A DNA stretch of 64,000 nucleotides from Viridothelium virens. Lineage: Eukaryota > Ascomycota > Dothideomycetes > Trypetheliales > Trypetheliaceae. Location of the stretch: NCBI GenBank assembly GCA_010094025.1, contig ML991791.1:248001-312000 (forward strand), given 5' to 3'. A program made the translations under genes and the position numbers. The notes beneath the pieces are model-generated. The model did no database searches and had not been told where the DNA came from. It saw only the letters and a program-made list of their open reading frames with translations. Below are positions 44,892 to 59,298 of the stretch, one piece after another; the first letter of the stretch is position 1, and each line of letters starts with the position of its first letter.

Positions 44892-46067
44892 TTAGCTCTT
44901 CGTCTTCCTCTTCCTAATCATTATCCACTCCCCCTCACATTCCCACCCACACCCCCTCCTCTTCAACTCCTCCCACGCCGCCTCAGCGCACCGCTCCACA
45001 AACCGCCTCTCCGCCTGATTATACGCCATACCCACACACTTCATCGCATGCAACCGCACCCCTTCCTCTGCCCAATCCATCACCTTCCGCTGATACCCAT
45101 CCACCGCCCTCCTCAGCCTCCAAAACGCATGCCAATCGCCCCTCACGAGCGCCCTCAACACGCCTTCCACCCTCCGATCCACAACCCCCCACCTCGCCCG
45201 CGCCTCAAACGCAGCGCCCAAGTCTCCCTCCCGACACGCGAGATCGAGCACGCGGTAGCTCGCGAACTCGCGCAGCTCGGGCCCGCTGAGCGCGCCGCCT
45301 GTAGCAGCAGCTGCAACGGCGCCAGGCGACGAAGTCGACGTGGATGAGGAGGAGGTGGAGGAGGCGTGGATGCGCGTGAGGAGGTAGAGCAGCGCGGGGT
45401 GGTAGGCTTGCCAGGCGCGCGCGAGGATGGCGGCGTGGATTAGGAAGATGTAGGCTTTGCGGGCGAAGGCGTCGGTGCGGCTGGTTGCGACGAGGGATTC
45501 GCGCAGTTTGCGCATTGCTGCGAAGATGAGGGCCAGCTCGGAGTGGGAGGCGTCGGTGGGATGAGATGGGGATGCTGCTGCTACTGCGGGTTTGGGCGAG
45601 TTGTGGAGGGGGGAGTCGAAGTGGCGGGTGGGAGTGGCGGGATTGGTGGATTTGGGCGAAGGGAGAGCGGCGACGGCGAAGGAGGAGGGGGAGGAGGAGG
45701 ATGGCTCGGCGAGTGAGAGCTGGTCGAAGGCTTTTTCGAGGGCGTCGCCGCCACCGGTGGAGCCGCAGAATTTCATGTAGCGCTCTTGGATTTTGGCGAA
45801 GAATTTCTCTTGGGCGCGGAAGTCGTTGAGTCTTGCATCCAATTAGCATGGGGAAAATAGAGCCATGTGACAGAAAGTGGCGCACTTGGTCTCGCCTTTC
45901 GAAGGTAATCCATACTGCTCCAATGGATCGCTAGGAGGTTGATTGAGTCTATTCCATGCCGAGCTGGCTCCACGTTTGTACGGCGGACGGGTTTGTGCTG
46001 CCATCATTTGGGATGAGATCAAGCTCAGTGGCTTCTCATCATAATTATTCTGGGACATCGACGCCAT
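44892..46067 (-). CDS. PCI-like (CSN8/PSMD8/EIF3K-type) conserved fungal protein
   Basis: Exons 46067-45886 and 45831-44892 (54-bp intron) give 373 residues from the ATG at 46067. The conserved blocks are NRLNQPPSDPLEQYGLPSKG, ETKLNDFRAQEKFFAKIQER (across the intron), SELALIFAAMRKLRESLVAT, AYHPALLYLLTRIH, ASYRVLDLACREGDLGAAFE, and DRRVEGVLRALVRGDWHAFW followed by RLRRAVDGYQRKVMDWAEEG. The helical repeat and winged-helix-like end fit the CSN8/PSMD8/EIF3K group of PCI proteins, which scaffold the proteasome lid, COP9 signalosome or eIF3. The specific complex is not clear. Two Ala/Ser/Pro-rich insertions separate the helices. Codons change from C-ending to G-ending around 45300. An open frame extends upstream to 46286 but is less likely coding. 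Confidence 0.75.
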
Positions 46068-46416
46068 ATTTGCGTGTGCACATACGCCCTGTGGACAGCT
46101 GGCATGGTAAATAGGGCCATTTGGTTGGGGGTTGACGTTGACGTCCAGAGTTGTGGCAGCAGGTACGCCATGGCTGTGCGGTCTTGAAGGGACGGAAGTC
46201 GCGGAGCAGACAAATGACCTTCGAGCCGATCCGCTCCCTGACAAAGCCGTGGCGAAGATGCGGTACGAGGCACAACTCAGCTTCATTTAGGGTTCACCGG
46301 CTTTTCCAATAGAGAATTTCCCTCCATTTCATTAGTATTACTTTCCCTTGATAATCTGCGCCTCGTGGTCTGTCGACAATAATCTCTAATCCAGGTGTGG
46401 AGTCAATTCCCTCTTC
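46068..46416. promoter_or_regulatory. Shared divergent promoter region
   Basis: The 349 bp between the PCI-like gene (-) and the PAQR gene (+) must hold both promoters. No specific binding site can be assigned. Confidence 0.5.
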
Positions 46417-47506
46417 ATGGAAGAGAAATCTCCCCGTTCCGAACGGGAGAGGGCCAACTTGATCAGTGAATTACCTCAGGTCGTGGAGAAGAAAGTCAGG
46501 AAGGCCTTGCGGGTTGTCGTATGGGATCAGTTGCCAGAATGGCAGCAAGACAATCATTTCATTCGCAGCGGCTATCGTCCGGCATCTGGTTCCTATCTCG
46601 GTTCTTTCCAGTCTTTGGGATATCTTCATAATGAATCGGTGAACGTATACAGCCATCTTATAGGCGCAATCCTTGCTCTTGCTACAGCATTCTCGCTTTT
46701 CAGTGCTGTTGGGAAGCGCTACCCTTCAGCAGACGCTGATGATCTTCTCGTTCTCAGTTGCTACTTCATCGGAGCTGTTGCTTGCCTTGGCCTGTCTGCA
46801 ACTTACCATTTGATATCGAACCACTCAGAAGTCGTGGCCAAGTTTGGAAACAAGCTTGACTACCTAGGGATCGTTGCCCTCATTTGGGGGAGCTTTGTTC
46901 CTACGGTATATTACGGCTTTAGAGATGACGTGCAACTAATGAAGGTTTATTGGACGATGGTACATCTTCTCCGAAAACCCACGAAAACCTCTCAGCTAAA
47001 AGTCGTCCCAGATTACGACCATAGGTGCGGGCTGTGCTGTCGTTTCCATCAATTCGGAGTTTCGCAAGCCCAAGTGGCGGCCTTTCCGTGCCGCTATGTT
47101 TGTTGGCATGGGTCTTTCCGCAATCTTCCCTGTGCTTCATGGACTTCGTCTGTACGGTGTCCGACGGTTAGATGAGACCATGGGTCTGTCATGGGTTGTG
47201 CTTCAAGGTTTCTTGTACGTCCTGGGTGCTGGTATCTATGCGGTGAGGAACATCCCCATTCGCATGCGTACAGATGATCTGACTAGTGTCCAGTTGCGTG
47301 TTCCTGAACGGTGGAGGCCTGGACAGTTCGACATTTGGGGAAGTTCACACCAAATATTCCATATCATGGTGCTTTGTGCCGCTGCTGCTCACCTCATGGG
47401 ACTGCTAAGGGCATTTGACCATCGACATAGTCTCGGTCTGAATGCTGACGCCGCCTCGATTCTTTGGATCCCAAGTCCCATGCCCTTGAGGTCCGCAAAC
47501 AGCTGA
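46417..47506 (+). CDS. PAQR/hemolysin-III family seven-helix membrane protein (Izh-like)
   Basis: Exons 46417-46959 and 47012-47506 (52-bp intron) give 345 residues. The PAQR pattern is clear: SGYRPASGSYLGSFQSLGYL, HNESVNVYSHLIGAILALAT (helix 1 with the conserved His), LSATYHLISNHS (HxxxH/Ser-His zinc-site type motif), KLDYLGIVALIWGSFVPTVY, and near the end FDIWGSSHQIFHIMVLCAAA with the two conserved histidines. Seven hydrophobic segments can be counted. The soluble N-terminal about 65 residues should be cytosolic. Fungal Izh proteins affect zinc and sterol homeostasis, and the animal relatives are adiponectin and progestin receptors. The exact ligand is unknown. Confidence 0.92.
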
Positions 47507-49420
47507 TGTTAATATTCTGCGATTTGGACGATGTTACAAAGAAAAGAATAAATTGAGTGATCTCACGGTCTGTGGAGAACGATGGACATCTTTGACAAAG
47601 ATCGTTGCGCTTAGTGAGCCAGCAATTTCTGCACCGAGGGAATCACTTATTGCATCCATAAGAGGATTCTCGTCAGCCCAATTGGCTCTGGACACTCAAG
47701 AAGAACCCTGTGCGAGCTGAAAAGGTCCAAGTGAAGTCAAGTTCTTGGGGAAAGACTCATACTCTCAGCATTTGACACTCTCTCAATCCTCCTACCTGCT
47801 ACTGTGGCTTTCAGAAGATGTCAGCGTTACGAAGGTCCATCTTTAGCGAGGACACTGCGCTAGCAAGTGATTCCAAACCGGCTTTGCCGATAAAGTTCCG
47901 AGCTCCTACTGGAAGGTGTGTGTGGTGGGTGTCCACTGATCACCGCACATATCACAGTACTCCACCCTGAGCACATATCACAGTACCCCCACCCCGAACA
48001 CTTATATCCGTTGAATACGCGTTCGATCCCCGGGTCTGTCAGAATCATGAAATACAGAATCAAAGAAAATGAGGACATTCCAAATCTCAAAAAAAGGGAG
48101 CTAGGGAAGAGACGAGGCAGATGAGCAAAGCAAAGAGCAAAAAGTTCGGAGTGGCTGGGGGAACATTACTCCTATGAAAAACTCCCTGAACAATGTTTCA
48201 GACCTAATACGCCGGCTGCACCCCCACGGTACAGTATTCCGGTAATAGTGGGACATTTTTCTTTCGCTAAGCTGACTCGGCCACCGAATCTTACCGCAGA
48301 AAACATTTTCACAACAACTCGTATACATAGTTTGAGTGAATCAGAGCCTGTGATCAACCTTAGCATCACACGACCAGTATCTGTAGGTTTGTACCATTAA
48401 AGACAACGAGCCTAAAGGACTTTGAGATCATGACCTTCGCTTGGGGGATCTGAGGTTCATTATTCTAAAAACTAAGATAGCCTATTCTACATAGGTCCTA
48501 AACAGATCATGCCTCGTAACGTAGCGCGCTATGGCAGAACAAATTACTCGATTAGGAAAGGCTTCGTTTATCCAATAAGCTTGAAGTAGATCCGCCAGTT
48601 CACTGTTATTTTGAATGGTTTGTCAAGGGCAATTACTCTGCAAAAGTGTCTAGAGTTGGAGGGCCTCCCTTCTTATCCCTTTTGATCGTGCGATCAGTAC
48701 CGAGAGCTGTACAAATGCCCGGTATGATACTGGAACGGTTCGAAATCTCAAATAGGAAATGTGCACGAACCAGGACGGGATTCTCGGCTGAGTTCGCGAA
48801 CGTCTAGTTCTCGTCTGCTTTTCGTCCATTTCCTCGTTGGAACAAAAGCCTTCGTGAGCGTTGACCCAAATTGATCTTTCACAGTGTCGCTTCGCAGACT
48901 TTGAGATGGCGGTCCGCTCCAAAACATATCCCAGTCCGTTGACGGGCTAGGGTCGTGGTGCCAAGATTCGTGGGCCAAATGCCTCAGTCTGATGCAGAAG
49001 CTTCATAACTTCGGGCCGACCCTGGATACTGAAGAATTGGTCTTCCGCAGGCCCAGGATCTATCAGGAACAGTGGCGATAGATTTGCGCCGAAAAAGATA
49101 TTTGTTGTGGTTGATGCAATGCTTGCCTTTTCCCCTGCAGCATGCAAGCCCCATCAAGCCCATCAAGCCCATCAAGCCCATCAAGGCTCGAGCCCACGTT
49201 GCGCCGCCACTTGGTGACTTGTTGAGTTGATTAGGGAGTACGTTTTCGTCACCGCCTGGCCCCCACTACTCTGCTGCCCCTCCATCCGAAACTATTTTTC
49301 CTCCTGCTGCTCCCTCCAAGCACTCAAATAATTCCTACTTCCTTTTCTCCAATTTCTGCCAATTTCAATTTCAATACCAATTTCATTTTCAAGAATAGCA
49401 AATCCCTCTAATCAATCATA
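47507..49420. other. Intergenic region with short repeats
   Basis: About 1.9 kb without a supported gene. Two copies of GCACATATCACAGTAC lie at about 47944-47988. A 9-bp unit (CCCATCAAG) is repeated about four times at 49151-49186. The last 150 bp before the phosphoglucomutase start are rich in CAATTTC words. A T-loop-like GCGTTCGATCCCCGG at 48020 does not extend to a tRNA. Confidence 0.45.
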
Positions 49421-51255
<1,835 letters not shown>

Positions 51256-51760
51256 AGGGGCACAGGGAAGATGAAGTGCTCTGGAGGATGAAGACGGCTC
51301 ATGGCAAGTCCGACGAATAATGAATGCTGCAGGAAGACATCGTCGGCAAGGTATTGCTGTGGTATCTGTCTCCCAAGAATGACGAATGGTGTGATGAGGA
51401 ATGGGATTTATCTTGTTTGGAATGACATACATAGATACAAAAGCGAAACTCTTAATACAATGAGAAGATCCTACTATTGCGTACAATTCACGGCCTTGGC
51501 TACAGCCGCATCGTTCTGAGAACTAAGGCGAGAATACACGAGACATTCCTTTCTGATAGAGTTGTTCGCTTGTACCAATTTCGAAAAGAAAGATGTTCCT
51601 TATGGTTAGGAAGTGTGGCCACTAAGGATTCCCTAGAACGCAGACCAATTGGTCGAGCTATTTAAAGCGATCGCTTGAATAGAATTGTATTCATCACAGT
51701 GCTACTCGTATGAGTAGGAAAGCCTTGCTGGCAATGTACTGTAGTAAGCAGGGACCACGC
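51256..51760. other. Intergenic, between convergent genes
   Basis: About 500 bp between phosphoglucomutase (+) and the F-box gene (-). AT-rich, no feature seen. Confidence 0.45.
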
Positions 51761-53118
51761 TCAGTATGTATTCAACCCAACCACTTTACAGGTTCGCCCA
51801 ATCGAGTTAAGACTTCTCCTAATCTCCTCTCGTGTTGGGTTCAGGGATATCAATTGACCTCTTAAGACTAATTTCACCTTGTATAGCTCGCAGTGAGCTG
51901 TTCCACCCCCAGCATCCGAGGGCACAAAACCGTCTACATCCCTGCACGCTTGGTGCTCGGGATTGCGGCACATAAGCATCATCTCCATCCTCGAAATGAA
52001 GTAGGATTTTAGGCGTAAAAGGCTTTGTTCTCCCAGGGGAAAGCTTCCTAAATGACCGGTCCAACTCAGATCGAGCTCCTTCAGGAGATGTAGGTCTCTG
52101 ATGCAAAGAAGGCAACGAAGATCATACTCTTCGAAAATCGTGTCAACCAGGCTTAGAACTTCGAGTTTTGCGCAGCGTCCTATCCATTGCCAGACGCCTC
52201 CGTAAATAAGCGGCCTGGCTAGCCTAGATGATGGAAACTCGCGAGCACGATCCAAACGAAGTATGCGAAGGTTTGGACTGTTCGGGAATAACACATGGCT
52301 ACTTGGCTCCCAGTAACTACAGAGATGTGAGTCGGAAAGATCTAGCTCTGTCAGGTTGGGGGCGACCGCATCAAAATTCCCAAGCACGGGCATGATTCTC
52401 TCAACATACGGGTGATCGTGCACCCTCGCGACGACGACGAAATCAATGGCAGCTTGGATCACCTGCAAGTTTGGACACCTGAGGCGAAGCTTCGCTGTCC
52501 CGTTGTCCATACTTTGGCTCATCGAAAACAAAATCCAGAAGAGATTCCCGGGAACAGGCCAATGCATCTCTGTAGAGACCTCGGATTTGAAATGTAATAA
52601 TACTCTGTCATATTCTGAGTAGGGGATTTGTAGCTGAAGTCGTGTAGCATTAACGATGCGCTGCTGTACAGCTATCTCGATCGACAAGTCTGAGATGTGT
52701 ATCTTAGGTGAAGTGGACGTTTGATCTAAGCGCACTGCATTGTAGCGTCGGTAAAACCATGGCGTGAGGTCTATCGTATGCCAGTCAAGGGCTTGATCAA
52801 TCAGTGTATGCCACTAAAGTCTGTATCAGTGAATCAGAGTTTAGAATAAGCTGAGCTTCCGTGGAACTGCCGCGCCCTTCAGGAATGTAGTCCGGTTCAT
52901 GAGTTCAGTATCAGGAAAGAGAGACTTACATTTGAGCAGACCAGCATGCAAGAGAACAGTGCCTTTGAATCAACATCGTGGAATATTTGAAGCCATAGCT
53001 CGTTGGGCAGATGCAATGAGGCGGTATTGGAATCGGAAGACGAAGTATTCTCTTGAACCACTGACAGTACTGTAGGAAGAGTAGAAGAAGGCTTGTCTCG
53101 TTGTTTGTGTTGTTTCAT
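51761..53118 (-). CDS. F-box protein with leucine-rich-repeat-like C-terminus
   Basis: Exons 53118-52930 and 52813-51761 (116-bp intron) give 413 residues. After about 35 disordered residues, LHLPNELWLQIFHDVDSKAL and then FSCMLVCSN joined to WHTLIDQALDWHTIDL form an F-box, with the intron inside it. The remainder has spaced Leu/Asn motifs (APNLTELDLSDSHL, SPNLRILRLDRA, CAKLEVLSLVDTIF, LHLLKELDLSWTGH) typical of irregular LRRs. Such proteins are substrate adapters of SCF ubiquitin ligases through Skp1. The substrate is unknown. The first in-frame ATG is at 53118. A further 5-prime exon cannot be excluded. Confidence 0.85.
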
Positions 53119-53464
53119 CCTTTCTGCGTACAACAAACGCCAGGGGAGTGTGATGGCAGCAACCAATAAGCTCAGAAGTTGCAAAAATAATTGTCAACTA
53201 TGTCCGTGCAAGGAAGAGAGTCGAGTGCTTCCTTCAGCTATGTGTACGCTATGAGCACTGATGAGGATGATCTGCTGGTTTTCAAAGTATGGCGACGTTA
53301 TTTCCTTTCGTGAATTGATGCTGAGGTTTCTCTAAACAGGGTGATCAATTTCAGGCGGCGATGGGCAAACTCGATTCGTGACCAAAATTCGCATTACACG
53401 TGAGCGGTGTTTGAGCAAGTCACTGGCTCGGTATGACAAATGTGGGAGGCAGGAAGTATGACTA
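53119..53464. other. Intergenic spacer
   Basis: About 345 bp between two minus-strand genes, holding the F-box promoter. No feature is recognised. Confidence 0.4.
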
Positions 53465-54099
53465 TTACTCTTTTGGGTTTGTGCTTTCTTTGAAGAATGC
53501 CTGTCGATAGAACCGGGCCTCCTCGATGCTTTCCAGTATATCAGTTTTCGCATCGTGCTTGCCCGCTTTTTGGGGGCTTTTCTTCAGAGTCTCCGCGGGT
53601 GCCCAACGCCGTGCAGCTTCCTTTATTGCGCTCACATCTAAAAGGCGATGATGCAGGTGTTGGAGCACCTTTTTGTACGGTGGCTTCATAAGAAACATCT
53701 TGTCCGCGTGGACGGTATTGCCTGCCAACAGAGCTTGACGGCGCTCTGGCACTAGACGCTTGATATACCAAAATAAGTCATCGGCGGCTTTGTTCATTGT
53801 GGTCTCAGACTTCAAACAGGCTTGTGTAAGACCGCTTTGGCCATGATGCGTTTTGCACCATTCACCCATCTGATCGAGCTGTTGCTGAGAGTGGTGAATG
53901 AAGAGCTCAAGCCCGTCAGGTTCAAGTAGATTCAAGTCATAGTCCGTCACGAAGCAAGCTATTGACATAATTGAGTCTTGTTCCGGGTCCAACCCTGTCA
54001 TCTGTTCATGTTAGCTGGCATTCGATTATTGGAGAGGCCTATCTAATTTACTTCACAATCGATCCAAACCAAAGGATCTCTAGAAATCGATTCGGGCAT
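53465..54099 (-). CDS. REX2: Oligoribonuclease (DEDDh 3-prime exonuclease)
   Basis: Exons 54099-54052 and 54001-53465 (50-bp intron) give 194 residues. Exon 1 supplies MPESISRDPLVWIDCE and exon 2 continues MTGLDPEQDSIMSIACFVTD, restoring the DEDD exonuclease motif I (WIDCEMTGLD, catalytic Asp14 and Glu16). GNTVHADKMFLMKPP and the terminal AKTDILESIEEARFYR cover motifs II-III. The usual His of the last motif precedes Asp in KHDAKTD. The enzyme degrades two- to five-nucleotide RNA remnants to mononucleotides, often in mitochondria, but no clear mitochondrial presequence is visible. The start is separated by 357 bp from the divergent POL1 start. Confidence 0.93.
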
Positions 54100-54456
54100 G
54101 ATGATGGAGAAACAGGAAATTTGCTATACAGATAATGTGGGACAGAATTGTGCAAAAAAGGGAATGCCGTAACGAGAGACTTTTGCACTTTCTCCCAACG
54201 TCTAGGTATGTGCTCACCTCATGGACGAGACATGCAGTGGAGACTGAGGTTGGCGTGCATCGACGAAATGTGGGGCAGAGCACAGACGCCACTCAACGCG
54301 TCGCGTCTTGAGTGTCGCGTCCTCTTGCTGAAGCTTTCAAGCTCCCGCATTTCACCCAAGCACACCTTACTCCCAGCAACAGAGCAACAGACCTTTTCTC
54401 AAGCTTGGCTTTGCCTACCTTTCCTCCAATGAGATATTGACTCTCTCAACCTCAAG
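54100..54456. promoter_or_regulatory. Divergent promoter between REX2 and POL1
   Basis: The 357 bp between two outward-facing start codons must act for both genes. It contains ACGCGTCGCGT at 54296-54306, close to an MCB-like ACGCGT element that drives G1/S genes such as POL1 in yeasts. The match is seen directly, the role is inferred. Confidence 0.5.
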
Positions 54457-57400
54457 ATGTCCAGAGCTGCAAAGCTTGCCGAGCTTCGAGCTCTGCGCGC
54501 ATCGGGAAAGACGCGCCTCGATTCCTATCAGGTTGAAGAACAGGAGCAACTATACGAAGAAGTCGACGAAGAAGGCTACAAGAAAGTGGTGAGACGTCGA
54601 CTTGACCAAGATGACTTTGTAGTGGACGACAATGGAGAGGGTTACGCAGATGATGGCCGAGAAGACTGGCATACCGAGCAAGGGCCAGCATACGACTCGG
54701 AGAGTGAAGAAGACTTGCCACTGCCCGGCAAGACTGGTGAGTCGCAACATGGTCTGACGAGTTAATATGCAGGCTTACAATTGCACGTACAGGAAGAGGA
54801 AAGCGGAAGCGCGAGGAAGAACGCGAGAAAATGGACAAAATCAACAATGGCATTAGCAAGTACTTCAATGCAAATGCCGCTACTACGGCTCCGAAGCCTA
54901 AACCTAAGGTTAGCTCGAGCCGAAACAATCACCCTTTCTTAGCAATCACTCACTCCTTATACAGCCCATCAAGACTGCAGAGGACAATGCCTTCATGGAA
55001 GGCCTACTGAATGAAGTGAACGTGAACAGTGCAGGAAGGCATGCACCTCCAATGAAAGCTATCAAGACTGAATCTCGACGAAAGACCCGCGTACTGTCAC
55101 CTCCAATCAATGAGGACCGTAAAAGGACTTCTCACACCAAAGACCTTCACAACGGTGCTCCTGTAATCATTACTCCACCCGCGCAGGACACAAACGATGA
55201 CGATGATGGATATATGCCTCCGATCGACGACGACATGGTCATGAGCGATCCTGCTCCGCCATCGTCTCCGGTCACAAAAGCTGTCGAACGAAAGGCGCAG
55301 ACATCAGTCAAAGTAGAGGAGGAGGAAGATGATATGATGGAAGTTTCCCAAGCTGTGGGAAATGCAAATGCTTCATCAGCAAACGTCAACATAATTGGTG
55401 CTCGCCCAATCCCAAAGAAAGCAAAGAAGGTGGATTATCCCACACCTGAGAGTTCTTCACCAACGGGTCCAAGCGCTATGAAAGTCGATCCATCATCGTG
55501 GAACGACTTGAATAGCAAGTTGAATGTTCTAAGTAGCCCCCCAACAGAGGCTCCTAGTGCCGGTAAACTTAATCCAAAAGATGCTGTAGAGGAAGACGGC
55601 AGCTTGCGCATGTTCTGGCTTGATTACACGGAAATAAACGGCAGGCTTTGCTTATTTGGAAAAGTCAAAGACAAAAAGACAGATCGCTTCGTCAGCTGTT
55701 TTGCCAAGGTCGACAATATTCTTCGGAAGCTCTATTTTCTCCCCCGAGAAAGTCGCCATAGGAATGGTCAAGATACCCAAGAGGAGGTAGACATGGGTGA
55801 CGTCTATGATGAAGTGGATGCAATCATGACCAAATTCCGTGTGAACATGCACAAGATCAAGCCTTGCTCAAGAAAATATGCATTCGAGCTACCAGACATT
55901 CCAAAGGAAGCTGACTACCTCAAGTTACTCTATCCCTACGACAAACCTGCCTTGCCTATGGATCTCAAGGGTGAAACATTTTCGCAAGTCTTTGGTACAA
56001 ATACAGCGCTTTTTGAGCAATTCGTCCTATGGAAGAATATCATGGGTCCATGCTGGCTTAAAATCGAGGGAGCCGACTTCAATGCCGTCAACAATGCTTC
56101 TTGGTGCAAGCTGGAACTCCAGGTCAGCAAACCTAACGACATTGCCACGTTGGGCGATTCCGACAATCTTGAAGCGCCGCCTCTAACGCTGATGAGCATT
56201 GCCCTTCGCACTACTATGAACGTCAAAGAGAACAGACAAGAGATTCTGATGGCCAGTGCGAGAGTGTACGAGAATGTCTCATTAACTGACACAACTCCGT
56301 CAGAAAAGCTTCCTTGCTCAACCTATACTGTCATGCGTCCAAATGGAGAATATCCCATGGGTTTTAAGATGGAAGCAGAAAAGCATAAGGGAACCGTAAA
56401 ACTGGAGAAGAATGAAGGCGCGTTACTGAGCATGTTCATGGCGATTCTGGCGAAAATGGATCCTGATGTACTAATGGGTCATCGATGGGACGATGTCGAC
56501 TACAGTATGCTCTTGAGTCGACTTCGAGACCGGAAGACCCCAGGATGGCACCGGATCGGACGACTACGAAGGAGCGAATGGCCAAAGAATATGGGCAGGG
56601 GTGCTTCGAGCTTCTTCGTTGAGAGGCAATTAGCGTCTGGTCGATTGATGTGCGATTTGGCCAATGACATGGGCAAGGTAAACGCCCTCCAAGTGCAAGA
56701 TCCGACGCATAGAAACATTGCTTACAATGTCTAGTCCCTTATGACGAAATGTCAATCTTGGAGTCTCGAGGAGATGGTCGAACTTGTCCTCGGGAAGGGA
56801 ACTGTTCGCCGCGAGCTGGACAGCGAGGCAGCTCTCAAGACTTGGGCAACAACTCGCGAAGGACTAATGAATTACCTCAGACACTGCGAAGCCGACACGT
56901 ACTTCGTTGCAGCACTTGCGCTTAAGGTGCAAATGCTTCCTCTAACAAAGGTCTTGACCAACCTCGCAGGCAACTCCTGGGCAAGAACTTTGAGCGGTAC
57001 AAGGGCTGAACGTAACGAGTATATTTTGCTCCACGAGTTCTACCGCAACAAGTATATCTGCCCTGACAAAGTTTGGGGCAAAGGAAAGCAAAAGGACGAG
57101 GAAGAGCATGCTGATGGAGAAGAAGCTGTCGACGTCAAGAAGAAAGACAAGTATAAGGGGGGTCTTGTCTTTGAGCCGGAGAAAGGATTATACGACAAGT
57201 ACATCCTAGTGATGGACTTCAACAGTCTGTATCCGAGTATCATTCAGGAATTCAACATTTGCTTCACCACCGTTGATCGAGCAGGTTTCGTAAGTACAGT
57301 AGTCACAGAATTTAGGAAAGTCCTCTAACGAGCAGTATAGTCCGAAGAGGATGAACAAGTCCCTGAAGTACCAACAGACCAGGCTCAGGGTATCCTCCCA

Positions 57401-59159
57401 AGGCTCATTGCTACACTTGTCAGTAGGAGACGAGAAGTCAAAAAGCTCATGAAAGACAAGACTGCTACCTCCGACCAACTGGCCACCTGGGACATTAAGC
57501 AAATGGCACTTAAGCTCACAGCCAATTCAATGTATGGCTGTCTTGGATACACGAGGTCTCGGTTTTATGCAAGGCCACTTGCGGTCCTCACCACATTCAA
57601 GGGTCGTGAAATTTTACGGAGTACGAAGGATCTTGCCGAGAGTACGCAACTGCGTGTCATCTACGGAGACACTGACTCCGTCATGATCAACACAAATGCA
57701 AATAACATCCAGGATGCCTTGAAGGTCGGGACTGAGTTCAAGCGCTCTGTCAATGAACGTTATAGGCTTCTCGAAATTGATATCGACAACATCTTCAAAC
57801 GGTTATTACTGCATGCTAAGAAGAAGTATGCCGCCATTAACATGGTGGAAGTGGACGGAAAATTTATGGACAAGCTTGAAGTGAAGGGTCTTGATATGAG
57901 GAGAAGAGAATATTGTTTGCTCTCCAAGGAGACTTCAACAAAGCTTCTAAACTTTCTACTCTCTGGCGACGACCACGATACCGTAGTGGAAAAGGTTCAC
58001 GAATACCTTCGTAACCTAGCTGAGGAGATGCGCAAGTTCACGATTCCAGTCCCGAAGTACACCATTTTCACGCAACTCGGCAAAAATCCCAAGGAGTACG
58101 ACAACTCCGCCAGCATGCCATCAGTACAGGTCGCTCTTCGTCAGATTGCGAAGGGAAAGCACGTCAAAGCCAAAGATGTCATGTCCTTCATCATCACTGG
58201 AGAAAATGCAGGCTCAGCAGAAGCAGCAGCCAGGAATGCGTTCACTCTGGACGAAGTATTGAAAGCAGATTCTGGTCTCAAACCTGGTAAGCTGACACTT
58301 CGTGATCGTCTGTCTAGAAGCTGATCCTAACCTCCTCTCAGACATCGACTACTACCTCCACAAGCAGATCCTCCCCCCGGTCGAACGGCTCTGTGCCCCC
58401 ATCTCCGGCACCAACATCACCCTCCTCGCGTCCTGCCTCGGCCTCGACACCACCAAATACCGCGTCTCTACCGCAACCACCAGCTCCTCCACCCTCGACA
58501 ACGAAATCCAACCCCTCGAGTCCCAAATCCCAGACCACATCCGCTTCAAGGACTGCGCGCCCCTCTCTCTCCGCTGCCTCTCCTGCCGTCACCCTTTCAC
58601 CTTCTCGGGCCTCGCCCACTGCGGTAAGGATGCCGACGACACCAACGCCAACGCTTCAAACGACGGCCTCCAGTGTCCGCGGAAGGACTGCGGTGTCGTG
58701 CTGAAGAACTTGAGTCTCGTGGCGCAGTTGGAGGCGCAAGTGAGGCGGCACACTGCGCGCTACTATGAGGCCTGGCTCGTGTGCGACGACCCGGCTTGTA
58801 GGGCGCGGACGAGGCAGATGAGCGTGTACGGGCATCGCTGTCTGGGCCCGAAGGCATTGGGTCATGGGTGTTTGGGTAAGATGGGATATGAGTTTGGAGA
58901 GAAGGCGTTGTACAATCAGCTTTTGTATCTTCAGGGATTGTTTGATGTGGAGAAGGTGAAGGGCCAAATGGCAGGGAAGGATGGGGTGAAGGTTGAGGCG
59001 GAGCTAAAAGAGAGGCTAGGAGTGGTGGCGGCGATGAATAGGGAGAGGTTTGAGACCTGTAAAGGGGTGGTCAAGGGGTACTTAGATAGAAGTGGACGGC
59101 AATGGGTTGCGATGGACCAGCTGTTTGGGTTCGCGCTGAAGGCAGCATTGAGTGCATGA
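54457..59159 (+). CDS. POL1: DNA polymerase alpha catalytic subunit
   Basis: Six exons: 54457-54736, 54793-54908, 54965-56677, 56735-57289, 57341-58286 and 58342-59159, giving 1,475 residues, matching the yeast length. The N-terminus is the DNA_pol_alpha_N domain ([20 protein letters not shown]), followed by a disordered acidic linker. The inactive exonuclease region spans about 380-640. Family-B motifs are intact: [17 protein letters not shown] with the catalytic Asp864, [15 protein letters not shown], and YGDTDSVMI at about 996-1004 with the second catalytic Asp pair. The C-terminal zinc modules keep their cysteines (CLSCRHPF ... CPRKDC, then CDDPACR ... HGCLGKM). The protein extends RNA primers with primase at replication origins and lagging-strand starts. 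The last exon moves from C-ending to G-ending codons near 58690. Confidence 0.97.
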
Positions 59160-59298
59160 GGAGGTCTAGTATAAAGTCTTCATATCTGGGAGCTATGTTT
59201 CCAAGGGGGTTTCTGGTTACACTATTTCTGCACATTACTATTTTGGCTATTTTCTCAAGTCATATTGTTTGATGATTTATGCTTCCCACTCATTGACG

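Noticed and set aside
48005-48045. T-loop-like sequence GCGTTCGATCCCCGG suggesting a tRNA
   Set aside because: The flanking bases do not form the T stem, and no anticodon or acceptor arms can be folded around it.
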